Translations under genes and position numbers: made by a program
Assembly: GCA_028386065.3 (NCBI GenBank)
Contig: JAKUCV010001823.1
Location: 4,860 to 68,859 of the forward strand
Source: Turnera subulata
Lineage: Eukaryota > Streptophyta > Magnoliopsida > Malpighiales > Passifloraceae
DNA length: 64,000 nt
Reading direction: 5' to 3'
Shown: positions 46,729 to 58,157 of the stretch, in pieces
Layout of the letters: each line of letters begins with the position of its first letter
Position numbering within the stretch: the first letter of the stretch is position 1
The notes under the pieces: generated by a model
Told to the model about the DNA's origin: nothing
Seen by the model: the letters and a program-made list of their open reading frames with translations, nothing else
Databases searched by the model: none

Positions 46729-47306
46729 TTAAAAAGCATCAGGATTTGCCAAGGCGTAGGCTTCTAAAATCTTAAATAGTTTAAAGTTCATCTCTTCGCC
46801 AGTCTCTTTGTCAGCTTCAGTGATTTCAACACCATCCTTTTTGTAAATCTTGACAATTCTCTTGACTACAGACCCACCATCAGGAGAAGGCTCAAAGGTC
46901 ATATCGTAACAGATTTTCTCAAGCTTGTCACCGAGAAGTTCATTCTCAAAAACGGTGTAGCTGTGATTAAATCTCTCTACATCAACTGAATCAAAAGTTT
47001 TTCTATTAACCTTGCCTGCAGACATAGATAAAGATAACTAATTTGTCAAAAAATACACTTCCAATCGGTAAAATGCAAGAAAGTAACTAACCCATTGATA
47101 TGCATAAACACACTAGTTAACGTACCGCTGAGGGTAACAGACTCCAAGATAGATCCTGGTCCTCCATCTCCAATTACCTCAACACTCTTAAAAGTGTCTT
47201 TGAAAGCTTTTGGGAGATGAACATCGGCTTTAAGGATGAATATATCTAAAAGCTTGGCAGGAGAAGCTGGAGAATAGAATTCTGTTTCGAATGTGTGAGC
47301 AGCCAT
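46729..47306 (-). CDS. PR-10 / Bet v 1-family protein
   Basis: Two exons (47306-47126 and 47015-46729) encode 155 residues, the usual size of the family. The glycine-rich loop GDGGPGS (46-52) is the family hallmark; DKLEKICYDM, SPDGGSVVK and the C-terminal helix with NFKLFKILEAYALANP also fit. The intron position after residue 60-61 is the conserved one of PR-10 genes. Members bind small hydrophobic ligands in the cytosol and often respond to stress or pathogens; the ligand is not predictable here. The start fits the family and a TATA box lies upstream. A partial duplicate of its 3' end lies at 46239-46376. Confidence 0.92.
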
Positions 47307-47426
47307 TATAGCCTTAGCCTAGTTGGCCTGGTTTTTGAATGATGAAACCACAAAGAAAGATAGGAAGGTGAATTTGTTGATTGGTGGGATGCTTTTTATG
47401 GTGTGGAAATATAAGGATTGGCCTGT

Positions 47427-47437
47427 GGTATTTATAG
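47427..47437 (-). promoter_or_regulatory. TATA box of the PR-10 gene
   Basis: The minus strand reads AGCTATAAATACC about 120 bases before the ATG. Confidence 0.65.
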
Positions 47438-47439
47438 CT

Positions 47440-47985
47440 GGGCTGGTCTGAGCTTCTGCTTTGGCATGCTAATTGTTCAAGGCACCTAGAAGACAGACTT
47501 TCATATTTTATGAAAGTAATATGGCATTGACCCTGCAACTTCAAATGCGAGTCCAAGAAATTACACAATAAAATAAAAGAAGATCCCAAAAAAAGATCCC
47601 TATTTCAGATATCGACGGGCTGTACTAAACTACTAAGCCCATATATAATTGTTCATAAGATTAATTAAGCACTATCTTAATTCTTAAATAAAACTTTTAT
47701 CCGTAACGTAAGGCATTAATCCTCGTGGTTAGGTGCAAGTCCAAAAAGGTATCGACTGTAAAATAAATTAAAATAAAATCCCTTGCTCAGATGATGACTC
47801 ATTGAGTACTTATTATATACTTGTGTGAAGCGCATGATCAGTCATCACTAATATTTTGAGTTAAACATCATTAGCATGAGGGTAATATTTAATTATTGTG
47901 CATCTCTTGTTGTTTGCACGAAGAATCAAAGCCTTCATTTAAGATATATAGTATGAGAGAATATATCCAACCCAGGGAACAAAGA
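47440..47985. other. PR-10 upstream region
   Basis: No gene visible; AT-rich promoter-side DNA. Confidence 0.45.
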
Positions 47986-47986
47986 C

Positions 47987-48022
47987 GTGTAGCCCATGCG
48001 TTGCACTACTGCAAGGGCTGGG
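47987..48022 (+). pseudogene. Isolated 3' fragment of a U2 snRNA gene
   Basis: GTGTAGCCCATGCGTTGCACTACTGCAAGG-type sequence matches the last stem-loop of U2-2. No U2 5' part lies before it. It stands just upstream of the U2-3 promoter. Confidence 0.75.
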
Positions 48023-48080
48023 CTCACTATGGCTAGCGCCTAGCGGTTATCGGTCCCTTTGTTTGTTTGAGCTTTCAGCG

Positions 48081-48130
48081 TCCCACATCGAGTATAAAGC
48101 AACTTAACGTTAAGGAAAACAAGTATAAAA
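48081..48130 (+). promoter_or_regulatory. U2-3 snRNA promoter (USE and TATA)
   Basis: USE TCCCACATCG (48081-48090), an exact consensus, and TATA GTATAAAAAC (from 48123), 34 bases before the RNA start. Confidence 0.85.
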
Positions 48131-48157
48131 ACGACAGGAGCCCCTCCTTTTAGGCTC

Positions 48158-48342
48158 ATACTTTTCTCGGCCTTTCGGCTAAGACCATATGTAGTATCTG
48201 TTCTTACCAGTTTAATATCAGTTTAATATCTGATACGTGGGCTATTGGACCACGGCCCATTGGGTAGTAAGTTAATTTTTTTTAAGTGGAGGGCCCATCT
48301 CAGTAGCTTGCTGGGCTCTCAAGCGTCGCTTTTGCGAGTTAC
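48158..48342 (+). pseudogene. 5' portion of U2-3, split by a LINE
   Basis: It starts ATACTTTTCTCGGCC and keeps GTAGTATCTG, but has a tandem duplication of CAGTTTAATAT near 48210-48230 and other changes. The gene stops in the 3' region at TTTTGCGAGTTAC (48330-48342), where a T-run (the complement of a LINE poly(A) tail) begins. The missing 3' end is found at 50776-50817. Confidence 0.9.
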
Positions 48343-49008
48343 TTTTTTTTTTGTCAAAATCGGGATGTATATTAGAAATATACCTGAGCTGAGTACGATA
48401 GTTCAATCCGACTCCTATCTTAAAAAAGACAACTGATAATACAACAGATACAACACATTACCAAAACTTATATAATGACATGACTAGAGTCCGACTTGAT
48501 GAATGGTCTGATTAGGTCAGAGAGATAGGTGGGTATCTGTCTGTCGATCCATGTCTACAACTGAACTGGATGCCCCTGGTGAGAAGATCATGTGATGGCA
48601 GTCTTCGGTGAGTACCACGGCCGTGTGGTTCTGGGAGCGGTGGCGGGTGGGGGCTGAGGGAGTAAAATTGGATGAGATCACTGGGTAACTAGCTGGGAGG
48701 GGAGTAGGAAGGGTGATCGGTCCAGTGGGGGCCTGTGCAATAGCAGAGGTAGGCAGGGTGGTTTGGGCATTGGACACATCTTTTAGGGTTTGCCTTTTGG
48801 GGTTGCCCTTCGTTGCGAATTTGGAGATTTTTATAGGTTGTGATTTTTTTATGGACGGTGTTGGGGCTCTGGAGGAAGCTTTGGTGTTGGATTTCTTGAG
48901 AGGCCCGGCTCCTATAAAGTCTTGAAGTGTGGGTGGGCCCGAGGGGATCGATGGCGGTTGAGAGGGGGGTCGTTATAGGGGTTGGATCTGGGAGGGCAGG
49001 TGGGAAGG

Positions 49009-50598
49009 TCACTGTGGGCGGGACAGGTGTAGTGGACTAGGGAGAGTGGTTGGTGTTGGGTCCGTCTGGGCCACATTGCTCAGCAGATGGAACCGGTTTG
49101 GTGAAGAGTTAATAGGGGATGACGACGGAAGGATCTGAGGGCCGGCTTCAGGGCGTCGGGTCGGACGCCTAGTTCGTCTCGGGACATTCATCCAGTCGCC
49201 TCTCCCAGCTATTGTCATGGATGCTGCTGTGGCACCTGGTACCCCGGTTGTGGCGTCCTGTGGGTGAGGACTAGCCGGACAAGCTAAGGGGCTATGATCT
49301 AATTTGCCACAAAGACAACAAATATTAGGCAAACCCTCATACCGTACCCGTAGAGGTTCCCCTTCAAGGTACACTGTGCCTTTCAATGGTTTAGTTAAGT
49401 CTAGACACACAACAACTTTAGCAAATTTAGCTCTACTGGGATTAGAACAGTTACCGTCAAGTTTGACCGTTCTGCCCACCATGTTACCGAGTTGCCAGAG
49501 AATCCTGGAGTGATATCGGTTGGTAGGAAAGTCAGGAAATTGAATCCACACCACTATAGAGCCGATCGTTCCGGTGGAGACTCGGAAGTTAGGAGACCAG
49601 GGTTGCACGCTGAGCACGCTGCCATAGATGGTCTAGGGGCCGCCGGTCAAAGCATGGATGTAATCTTGCTCTGCCCAAAATCTCACCATGTAGAAATTGT
49701 TCTCGAGATCTAGGATTTTGAACGAGCCAGTTGGTTTCCAAAGTCTCTGCAAATTGGTTTGGAGAGCACGAAAACCAATGACTCGTCCATACAATTTGAT
49801 CACAACTGCAGTTTCCCATGGTTTATTGAACCTGGCTTTGAATGACTCGGATAATTCTAAATTGTCCACACCATCTTTCTGAGTCACAATCAAGTCACCT
49901 TCCTCATATTCAGCTTCGCCCTCAACTTCCCACGGGTCTGCCAAGTACAGTGGGTTAGAGCCGGCAAAGAGAGTGTCCCGATAACTGGGCCGAACATCCT
50001 CCATGGACTCATCGGAATCTGCAACAGGTACTGATTCTGGGTCATTTCGGCCTGGTTCGACCAGTTGGGTTGGACCAGAGGTACGGCCGGTCTGACCCGG
50101 CGTCATTGCCATCATGGTAGCCGCCGTGGGAGCCTCGGTGCCGTCAGGACTGGGCTGCTCGGGCTTCATCAGCCATGGCGCCGCCGCTTGTGCCGGTTGG
50201 TCGGTATTGTCGGTAGAAGAACCGGTTACCACGGGAGGGGAGGTCGTCTGCTGAAGCATCTCTCGGGGGGAAGGAGACAGTTGCCGGCGATCGGCGGTGG
50301 TTAGGGGAACAACTCCGCGATCTCTCGATCGGGATCGGCGCCGGTAGACAGGACTGATATTGGTGAGCTGGTGGCGGTTCGTCCCTGGATCCCTGTCATC
50401 GTCGTCGGACTCCAAACCTTCCGGCCGCTCGCCCATGGCCGCGGCGACCGGAGTGTTGGTGGCCGGAGACAGCACGCGCGACCAAGACGGCTGCTGCGAG
50501 TTCTCGATCGTCTTCAAGAGCTGGTTGCTGCTGCGAGTCCGACTGTGGTTGCTCTTGGAGGAGAGGTTCGATCTTGAGGCTTCACTCGAGGAGAGCAC
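49009..50598 (-). pseudogene. LINE ORF1 (DUF4283 plus zinc knuckle), interrupted by a stop
   Basis: The first part (50598-49633) has a Ser/Arg-rich, disordered N-terminus and then the start of a DUF4283-type domain up to VRFWAEQDYIHALTGGP. A TAG at about 49630 replaces the Trp of the usual GGPW motif. The same frame continues (to 49009) with TIYGSVLSVQPW, the rest of the domain and a CCHC zinc knuckle (CCLCGKLDHSPLAC). The protein is the nucleic-acid-binding ORF1p of plant L1 LINEs. Below 49009 a Pro-rich tail continues in other frames, so at least one frameshift is also likely. Confidence 0.88.
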
Positions 50599-50710
50599 TA
50601 TCTCCTCAGGCCAAGCATGGCCTCGCCGGAGCAGATCTGTGGATCGGGAACTGATTTCCGCTTTTTTGGTTACTATAGCTTACAGAGAGCGTTTTTGGGA
50701 TAATTTTTTT

Positions 50711-50771
50711 CCTAGCCTAAACAATCGCATATATCAACTACTTGCTGTATTGATTTCCTAGCCTAAACAAT
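50711..50771. repeat. 15-base direct repeat at the LINE 5' end
   Basis: CCTAGCCTAAACAAT occurs at 50711-50725 and 50757-50771, on either side of 31 bases. It abuts the 5' junction of the LINE. Confidence 0.8.
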
Positions 50772-50775
50772 TTCA

Positions 50776-50817
50776 TTTTGCGTTGCGTTACTGCATTGGC
50801 CTGGCGCACCCCCTCCA
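50776..50817 (+). pseudogene. 3' remnant of U2-3
   Basis: TTTTGCGTTGCGTTACTGC followed by ATTGGCCTGGCGCACCCCCTCCA is the 3' stem-loop of U2 and continues from the break at 48342. It has the 3'-box-like AATTCTAA right after it. Confidence 0.88.
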
Positions 50818-51755
50818 ATTCTAATTAAAGCTTTATATTTCGAATCGAAAATAATTTGGCTATTCGTTAGTCTTAGTCAATGTGAAAACATATGACCATA
50901 ATGTAAAAGAATATGACAACTCCCGGCAAAATGAAATTGTGGAGACGATATCATAAGATTCAAATTTAGGATTCCCCCTTTTTAATTTTTGGGTCCAATT
51001 TCTTACCCCCTAATGGAGAAAACCACGTCTATTTCGTTGGTTTGCCCAGGGGAGGCGAACGGCCCTTCCAAGTTTATCAGTTATCAGCACCAGTTGAAGC
51101 TTTTTGGAGGCTTCTTAATAGTTTAGTTTCTTAGCACTAAAGTTTATTTAAAAAATTATGATAACTCGTATATGTATTTATATATATCGTCAAAATAAGG
51201 TCAAATATTGAATTATAGTCTCTTACAAATACAATGGTAAAACAAGAATTGACAATTAGAAATATATTATTACGTACTTCTCAAAAAAAAAAATTCCAAA
51301 CCATATCCTGTCAAAACAGATAAAACGCAACAAAATGCGGGTTATTGGTTAGCAACAATTGAACAGAGTAGGAAAAGGGAAGGAAAACCAAAATACTTAC
51401 GTTGAACGAAATTGAACACCAAACAACAATAATAGCAGTCTTGTTATCTGTCTGTGGGTTTCCAAGGAATCAGGGGAGACTTGGTTTCCCGTTATTAGTA
51501 GTTAGTTGGGTGAAATGCCGGTTGTGAATTTGGTGGCTCAGGAAAAAAAAGAAGAAATGGCAGAGAAAGTACGTAGCCTAGGAAAACATGGGGACAGGTT
51601 CGTGGGTTCCTAAATCTGGGGAAGACTAGTTGTAGTTAACACCCCAATTATAGCAAATGTCTTTGGATGGAGGTCTTTGTGAGTTTAGACCATCAAATGT
51701 ACTATAGATAGCATGTCTCGAAAAAAACTGGATGGTTGTGGTAGGCTAAAAGCAA
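50818..51755. other. Spacer between U2-3 and polygalacturonase 1
   Basis: AT-rich, with no gene that I can support. Confidence 0.5.
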
Positions 51756-51763
51756 GGTATAAA
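51756..51763 (+). promoter_or_regulatory. Probable TATA box of polygalacturonase 1
   Basis: GTATAAAG lies about 115 bases before the ATG at 51878. Confidence 0.5.
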
Positions 51764-51877
51764 GAAAGGGGCATGGAAAGAGTGCTAATTGTCAGATTAC
51801 AACCGAAGCCTCTTTTGTGGGGGGCCTCTTTATCTTGTACACCAAGAAAAAATATTGAAGTGAGGAGGGGGAAGAGA

Positions 51878-53921
51878 ATGGCAGCAATGAGGTCCATCAG
51901 TACTAACGTTAAGTCTGTTGTGGCAACTGCCGTTCTCTTGTGCTTGATGATGGCTTCCTCTTGTGAGGCAAGTGCTCTGGATCATCCGGCTCGCAAGATT
52001 GGTAAAAAAAGAGATCCTACTGAAAAAGTCTTTAATGTCTTGAGCTTTGATGCAAAACCTGATGGTGAATACGACAATCAGATGGTAATGAAATTAACCC
52101 CCACCCCCCTCCCCCACTTCCATAATTAAAACCTTGCTAGCTAGCTCTTCTTTTCTTTATGTTTTTCTTTCCAACCACAACCATGCATCTTGTTTTATCA
52201 TATATAGTTTGTATGAAACCCATCAAGATGTCTTAATTAACATTAATCTGGGTAACATTTACAAAACCAATGGGATATATCTATACATATACATAATGTA
52301 TGCTAGCTATCAACTCTTGTAATAGAAATACTTCAGCTAATAATAATTTTGCATCAGAATTGCAGTTCTGTTTCATGATAGCTAGATAGCATGTCCTTTT
52401 GCAATTGGAAAAAAAAAAAAAAATCCTAGAGGGAACTAAGTGATGATGGGTTTTTGAATTGATCATATATATTATATGCATATATTGCAGGAGTTCATGC
52501 AGACATGGCTTGCCGCCTGCAAACATAAGGGAAAGGCAAGAGTACTTGTCCCCATGGGAAAGTTCGTCTTAGGGCCGGTGGTATTTTCTGGGCCATGCCA
52601 AACCGAGGGTCCAATTATTGTTCAGGTTGTAGGAACTGTCATGGCTCTACCTGATATTACTTCATATGAAGAGGATTTCTGGTTCCAATTCGAGAATGTT
52701 CACGGCGTAATCCTGACTGGGACTGGCACTTTTGATGGCCAAGGTGCCCAAAATTGGAAAGTTGTGGACAACTGTGGAGGCAACTGCGTACACTTGCCAA
52801 TTGTAAGTCTCTGAATTTATACTACTTCTAACAAATGTCCTTGCATTGCAAAAACATCATCGTAAAACAACATTAATATTTATTGTCTTTCTGTTTGGTA
52901 CTGCAGTCTATAAAGTTCATCAGGGTAACGCAAGCAATCGTTAGACAAATCACTTCCCTCAATCCCATGGGGTTCCACATTGGCGTTGTTTTGTGCGAGA
53001 ACATCAGGATCAGGAACGTTAAGTTATATGCTCCAGGAGATAGCCCCAACACTGATGGCATCCATATAAGCCAATCCACTATGGTTAAAGTAGCCAGGAG
53101 TACAATTAGCACAGGTGATGATTGTGTTGGTATTATCCAAGGAAGCGTGGATGTTAGCATCAAAAAGGTAACCTGCGGTCCAGGACATGGCTTCAGGTAT
53201 ATATTCTTCTGCCATTTAGTACATACCTACCCTGCTTGATTTCTGGAACCTGAAATCATGATTTCCTTTCTTTTCTTGTTATGGTACCAAAATTCAGGAT
53301 ACATTTCTTGTCTGTTTTGCATTTCCTTGCTGGATGTCACCTAACCTTCTTTTACCTGTCCAAAACAGTGTTGGTAGCCTTGGAAAGTACAAAGATGAGA
53401 AGGATGTAAGACAGATTGTTGTGACAAACTGCACATTGAAGGACACTGACAATGGACTCAGGATCAAAACATTTGCAAATTCACCACCCAGTATGGCTTC
53501 AGATTTCACTTTCAGGGACATCATTATGGAAAATGTTAAACACCCCATCATTATTGATCAATTCTATGGAAGTAATTCCCACGAGGTCAATGTTCTTCCA
53601 CATTATCCTTTACAACATATATACATATATATGCGGTCTTCCATCCTTGACAAATTTCAATAGAAATTCTAATCCCGTCTCTGCTTTCAGCCATCAAAAG
53701 TCAAGATCAGCGATATCAAGTTCATAAACATCAAGGGAACCTCAGTATCAGAAGTTGGAGTGGATCTTCAATGCAGCAAGAGTTGTCCCTGTGACAGTGT
53801 AGAAATGTCAAATATCGATCTGAAGTATGTGGGTCCTAAGAAAGCACCTTTCACCTCTTCTTGCACTAATGCAAAAATCAACTACAGTGGAGTCCAATTC
53901 CCACCGCCATGCCACTCTTAA
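51878..53921 (+). CDS. Polygalacturonase 1 (GH28, secreted)
   Basis: Five exons (51878-52084, 52491-52802, 52907-53196, 53369-53585, 53691-53921) give 418 residues. The enzyme cleaves homogalacturonan in pectin, in the cell wall. A signal peptide covers about residues 1-33 (hydrophobic VVATAVLLCLMMA). All four GH28 motifs are present: NTD (221-223), GDDC (DD 244-245), GHG (266-268) and RIK (301-303). An ATG at 51713 lies in the same frame, but the start at 51878 is chosen because it begins the signal peptide and follows a TATA box. The protein looks active. Polygalacturonase 2 follows in the same direction, but the two are well diverged. Confidence 0.93.
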
Positions 53922-55502
53922 GTGCTTGGAACTGGAACTGTACACTTCCCTGCTGATGGGTTCTTCTTCTCGATCGGAGGAAGAAAGGCAGTGGAGTGTT
54001 TTGGAACTACAGGAGACACAAAGCTACCTGGATAACATCATTTTTTAATTCGTTTGTGCACTAATGGTTGAGATTAAGGATGAGAGCCTTATTTTTTCAT
54101 CTCATGCCTCTATTTACAGGCCAACTTGAAATTCAAGAGGGGGCTGCAAATTGTCAAGTACTAATCTGACCATTTTCTTTTTTTACCTCACAACTCTCGT
54201 CTTATTCGCTGATTACCAAGTGCAAATCATGTTCCTGACAGCTTAATTAGATAACTTATTCGTTTACAGTAGGGTATATCCAGTTTATATGCTTAAACCA
54301 TTCGAGCAAATAATCCTGACATTCTAGGCTGGCCTAATTTTAGACGACAAGCTAGAATTTGGTTACTAACGATCAATAATTAACATGATTTAGCCTACAG
54401 CGTATGAAAAAACCCATAATATTACCTACTCACCGCAATGAACTAAAGCCTTTCATTAAACATGCATGGCAAAAAGTCTAATCCTCCCTATATCTACCTG
54501 ATTATCGATCCATGAAGATTAAAATATTAGATAATAAAATCCTAGATGAAGATTAATGGAATGGCATATTTAGTCTCTATTCTCCCCTGCATATGATCTC
54601 CATGTGGTAAAGCTTCACATGATACTTTTTTTAAGATACATAGGTTGTTATTGCACAGAATTCGATCGTTTTAAGTACGACATTCAATGTAGCACATCTA
54701 ACGTCTATAGCATCATCTTATTTGGGAAATACTTAGGCGATCTCAGACAATATCTTTACAGAAAACAATAAAAAGCGTTAATTATGAAGGGAAGAAAATA
54801 ACAACAAAGAATCTTAACTTCAATAGTATCCGTTTAATTTCCTTGGTTATGTATATGCGGTATTATGGCCTTGTAACTGTCGGGGATATTGGTTAATTCA
54901 CACTTTGTGCGCCTGTAAAACCCTTTCTCGTGTGTCCCTATCAAGAGTGACTTCGTTTGCTCCTGCGTATTATAAACATGTAACAGATTGAAGTCGCTGC
55001 CTTTAAACTGGCAATAACTGAGTCTTTCAACAGACAGGAATTGGTAAATATGCAAAATCTGTGTATCAACCCATGAACCGAGTAGTCCCTGCAATAAACC
55101 TTTTCTTTCTGGAAAGCAGTAACAAAAGATGTCTTTAATTCATGAAGTAATTTCTCTTCTAGCAGTAATAATAAAAGCAGCAGGCTCGCATCTTCTATCT
55201 AAATTGTTAAAACTGGCTTGAACAAGCAACTAGTAACTGATGAATAAATGAATGCAAGTTTAAGGTTAAGTTGAAACTCCACTTAGATATACTTCAACGT
55301 TACAATAAGGTACATTTGAAAAAGAAATTCTGGCTTAATGTAGCATTCATTTCTCTTCATTGGCTTAGATTATAAATTAGATCGAGAACAGAAAAGGGGT
55401 CTGAAAATTTGCAATTTGGCCGAAGTGGTACAGCACGCAAGTAACAAGTTAGCTAGCTCTACATCAGAAAAATACTCATAGCTAGCTAGCTGACACAGGA
55501 AC
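53922..55502. other. Spacer between the two polygalacturonases
   Basis: About 1.6 kb with no gene visible; it holds the 3' UTR of the first and the promoter of the second. Confidence 0.5.
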
Positions 55503-57440
55503 ATGAAGAGAATCACAGCATACTACATTTTTATAGCTTTTTCTACTACTTTTTTCCATGTGAAAAATTTAACAGCGGCAATTCCTACATGCTTTATTTG
55601 TGAATCACCAACCGAAGCTCCGGTACCTTCAGATGATGAGCTTGCACCAGCTTCTGTCGCATATGCCCCATCTCCTGAACCAGATTTTGAAATACCTGAT
55701 TCACCTTCACCATCCCCTATGCCATTTGAAGGTGCAGATGGTGTTTTTGATGTCACTGAATATGGAGCAGTCCCTGATGAAGCAACAGAAAATAGTAAGG
55801 TGATGATTTCCTTCGATCTAGTTACTAGATTAAGTTCAGACTTGAAAGGTCATATAGCAATTTTAACAAGTTGCAATAAAGTGAGGGTGGAATTATTTCA
55901 GTTTGTCTTCTCCAAGAATTCATAACATGTCTTCCTTGCTTAGAACATAATGGTTATATAATCAATGGTGGCTCTACCTTTTTGTACTTTTTTCTTCAGG
56001 CATTCTTAGCAGCATGGGATGCTGCATGCGATCACACTGGGAACTCCATTTTCTACATACCCGAGGGCGTATTCTTAGTCGGCCCAGTGTCATTTTCCGG
56101 CCCTTGTCTCAACAACCAATCCCCTGACATAAAGATCTTTGGAACTTTGATGGCCCCGGGTAGCCTTGACGCCTTTCCGGAGTCTAACTGGATCGAGTTC
56201 AAAAATTTGGCCAACTTCAGGCTTACCGGAGGAAATGGGAAGCCAAATTTAGATGGCCAGGGTGCTGTAGGAGCCTGGAAGCAGAGTAGCTGCACTAAAG
56301 CTAGTAGATGCAGAAAGTTAGTCACAGTAAGTCCTGATTTCTTGGTGTAGTCCCTTAAAAATTGCAAAAAAAAAGAAGCAATCTTTATCCAGTTTGGAGT
56401 GTAAATTTTGCTTTACATGCTTATTGCAGTCACTGAAATTCAGTGGTGTTTCCAATGGGGAAATCAGCGACATTACTGTGATAGATAGTAAGGCCTTCCA
56501 TATAGGTTTCCATGGCAGCAGCAACATTGTTGTCCAAAACATCACAATAACAGCTCCTGGGGACAGCCCAAATACAGATGGCATCCATGTAAGCCATTCT
56601 ACCAACATCAGCATCACTTCATCAAAGATAGGAGTTGGTGACGACTGTGTCTCAATTGGACCTGGCAGCTACAACATCTCCATTTCCAACATCAAATGTG
56701 GTCCAGGCCATGGAATCAGGTAGCTACGATCGAACTCATCATATTGAAAATAATAGCACTTGAAATCAAATGTGTCAACAATGCATTTCCTGCTCTACAT
56801 CATAACCTTCTGCAAATGGAGCTGGGAATAAATGCTAAAATCTTAAGAAACAATTGCTGTTGCAATATTGACAGTGTGGGGAGCCTTGGCAAATACAAGA
56901 ACGAGGAGGATGTGTATGGGATTAGCGTCCGGAACTGCACGATCAACGGCACTCAAAACGGCATCCGGATAAAGACATGGCCAGGAGCTCCAATAAGCAG
57001 TGCTTATGACATGACTTTTCGGGATATTACAATGATCAATGTCTCAAACCCCATCATTCTTGATCAAGAATACTGTCCTGGACATAGTTGTAAGCTTTCA
57101 GAGGTAAGCAATCATCCATCCATCCATCCATCCGCATTTCCCATAAAACAGTTTCAGGATTAACAATTCCACACATAGAAAATGATCCTTCTCTTGTGTC
57201 TTTTCGAATCAACAGCCCTCACTTGTAAAGCTCCGAGACATCTACCTGAAGAACATCCAAGGCACTTACAACACACCATCAGCAGTCACTTTGCTGTGCA
57301 GTTCAAGTGTGCCCTGTGAGAATATACAGCTGGTTGGTGTGAATCTAACCAACATGCTGCCAACCAGTCGTCCTAGGGAAGGTCGCTTGAATGTGAAGGG
57401 CGTAGTTAATGGGTTGCTAGTTCTTAGCTCCACTTTCTAG
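55503..57440 (+). CDS. Polygalacturonase 2 (GH28) with a Pro/Ser-rich N-terminal linker
   Basis: Five exons (55503-55799, 56000-56326, 56430-56719, 56875-57103, 57216-57440) give 455 residues. A signal peptide (about 1-26) is followed by a linker of about 45 residues rich in Pro, Ser, Ala and acidic residues (APSPEP, PDSPSPSPMP). The linker resembles arabinogalactan-type glycosylated spacers and may tether the enzyme in the wall. The catalytic domain has NTD (256-258), DD (279-280), GHG (301-303) and RIK (336-338), so activity is expected. It shares the intron positions of the third and fourth exons with polygalacturonase 1. Confidence 0.93.
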
Positions 57441-58157
57441 TGTAGAAATAAAGAGATGATAATATGATTAGTTTGTTAGTCCTTTACTCCTTTTACTGTT
57501 CCAGGAATTTTATTTTTTTGGTTAACGAAGATGTTACAAGATTTTGGAATCTTATGATAACTCGGGTGCTAATTTTGAATTAAACCCTTTTCTCTCCCCT
57601 TTTTTTTTTTTTCACTCCAATTCTTTCTATATTCTTGTGCACATAATTTGTTGTTAGATGTAAAGAGAATTGACTCACCAAATAGATATTTTTCCAAAAT
57701 AATGCATTGATTTAAAAATGTAGAATAAAGTCTTGTATGAAATATGCATTTTTTTCCAGCAAAATATTACACAAGAAAAACAGAAAAATTACTAATTGGC
57801 AACAATAAAGGCTAATTTCCAGTACCTAAAGATTATATTTTTACGGGTTTATTAAGCTTCTTTTCTAATTTTTTTTTCTAAAACTTGAGGCAAAACAAAA
57901 ACAGGGAATAAAAAGCAGGAGGATATAGAAAATGCAAGAGTACCTACGAGGGAACACCTGGAGAGCTATCAATATATTATATGTCCCGGGTTCGGTAAGG
58001 CCTTGTCTAAAAGGGTATTTTACAGTAACGGCATCGTTTTGGCTCCCCAACCAGCAAAGCGAATTCAGGTGAGCTAAAACCTCTACATTTCCACAGATAA
58101 ACCACATAAACCCAAATCCCAGGACCTAGACGACGACGACAACGACAACAGACAGCG
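57441..58157. other. Spacer between polygalacturonase 2 and MORF
   Basis: AT-rich 3' flank, then a short promoter region ending in a GAC/GAC-rich leader. No gene visible. Confidence 0.5.

Larger units (their letters stand above)
48343..50775 (-). mobile_element. ORF1-only L1-type LINE inserted into U2-3
   Basis: Read on the minus strand it has a 5' UTR (from 50775), ORF1, a 3' UTR and a tail ending CCCGATTTTGACAAAAAAAAA. It is flanked by imperfect duplications of U2 sequence (TTTTGCGAGTTAC at 48330-48342; TTTTGCGTTGCGTTAC at 50776-50791). The whole ORF2 (endonuclease, reverse transcriptase) is missing although both ends are present. It is thus an internally deleted, non-autonomous copy moved by another LINE's enzymes. 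Confidence 0.88.
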
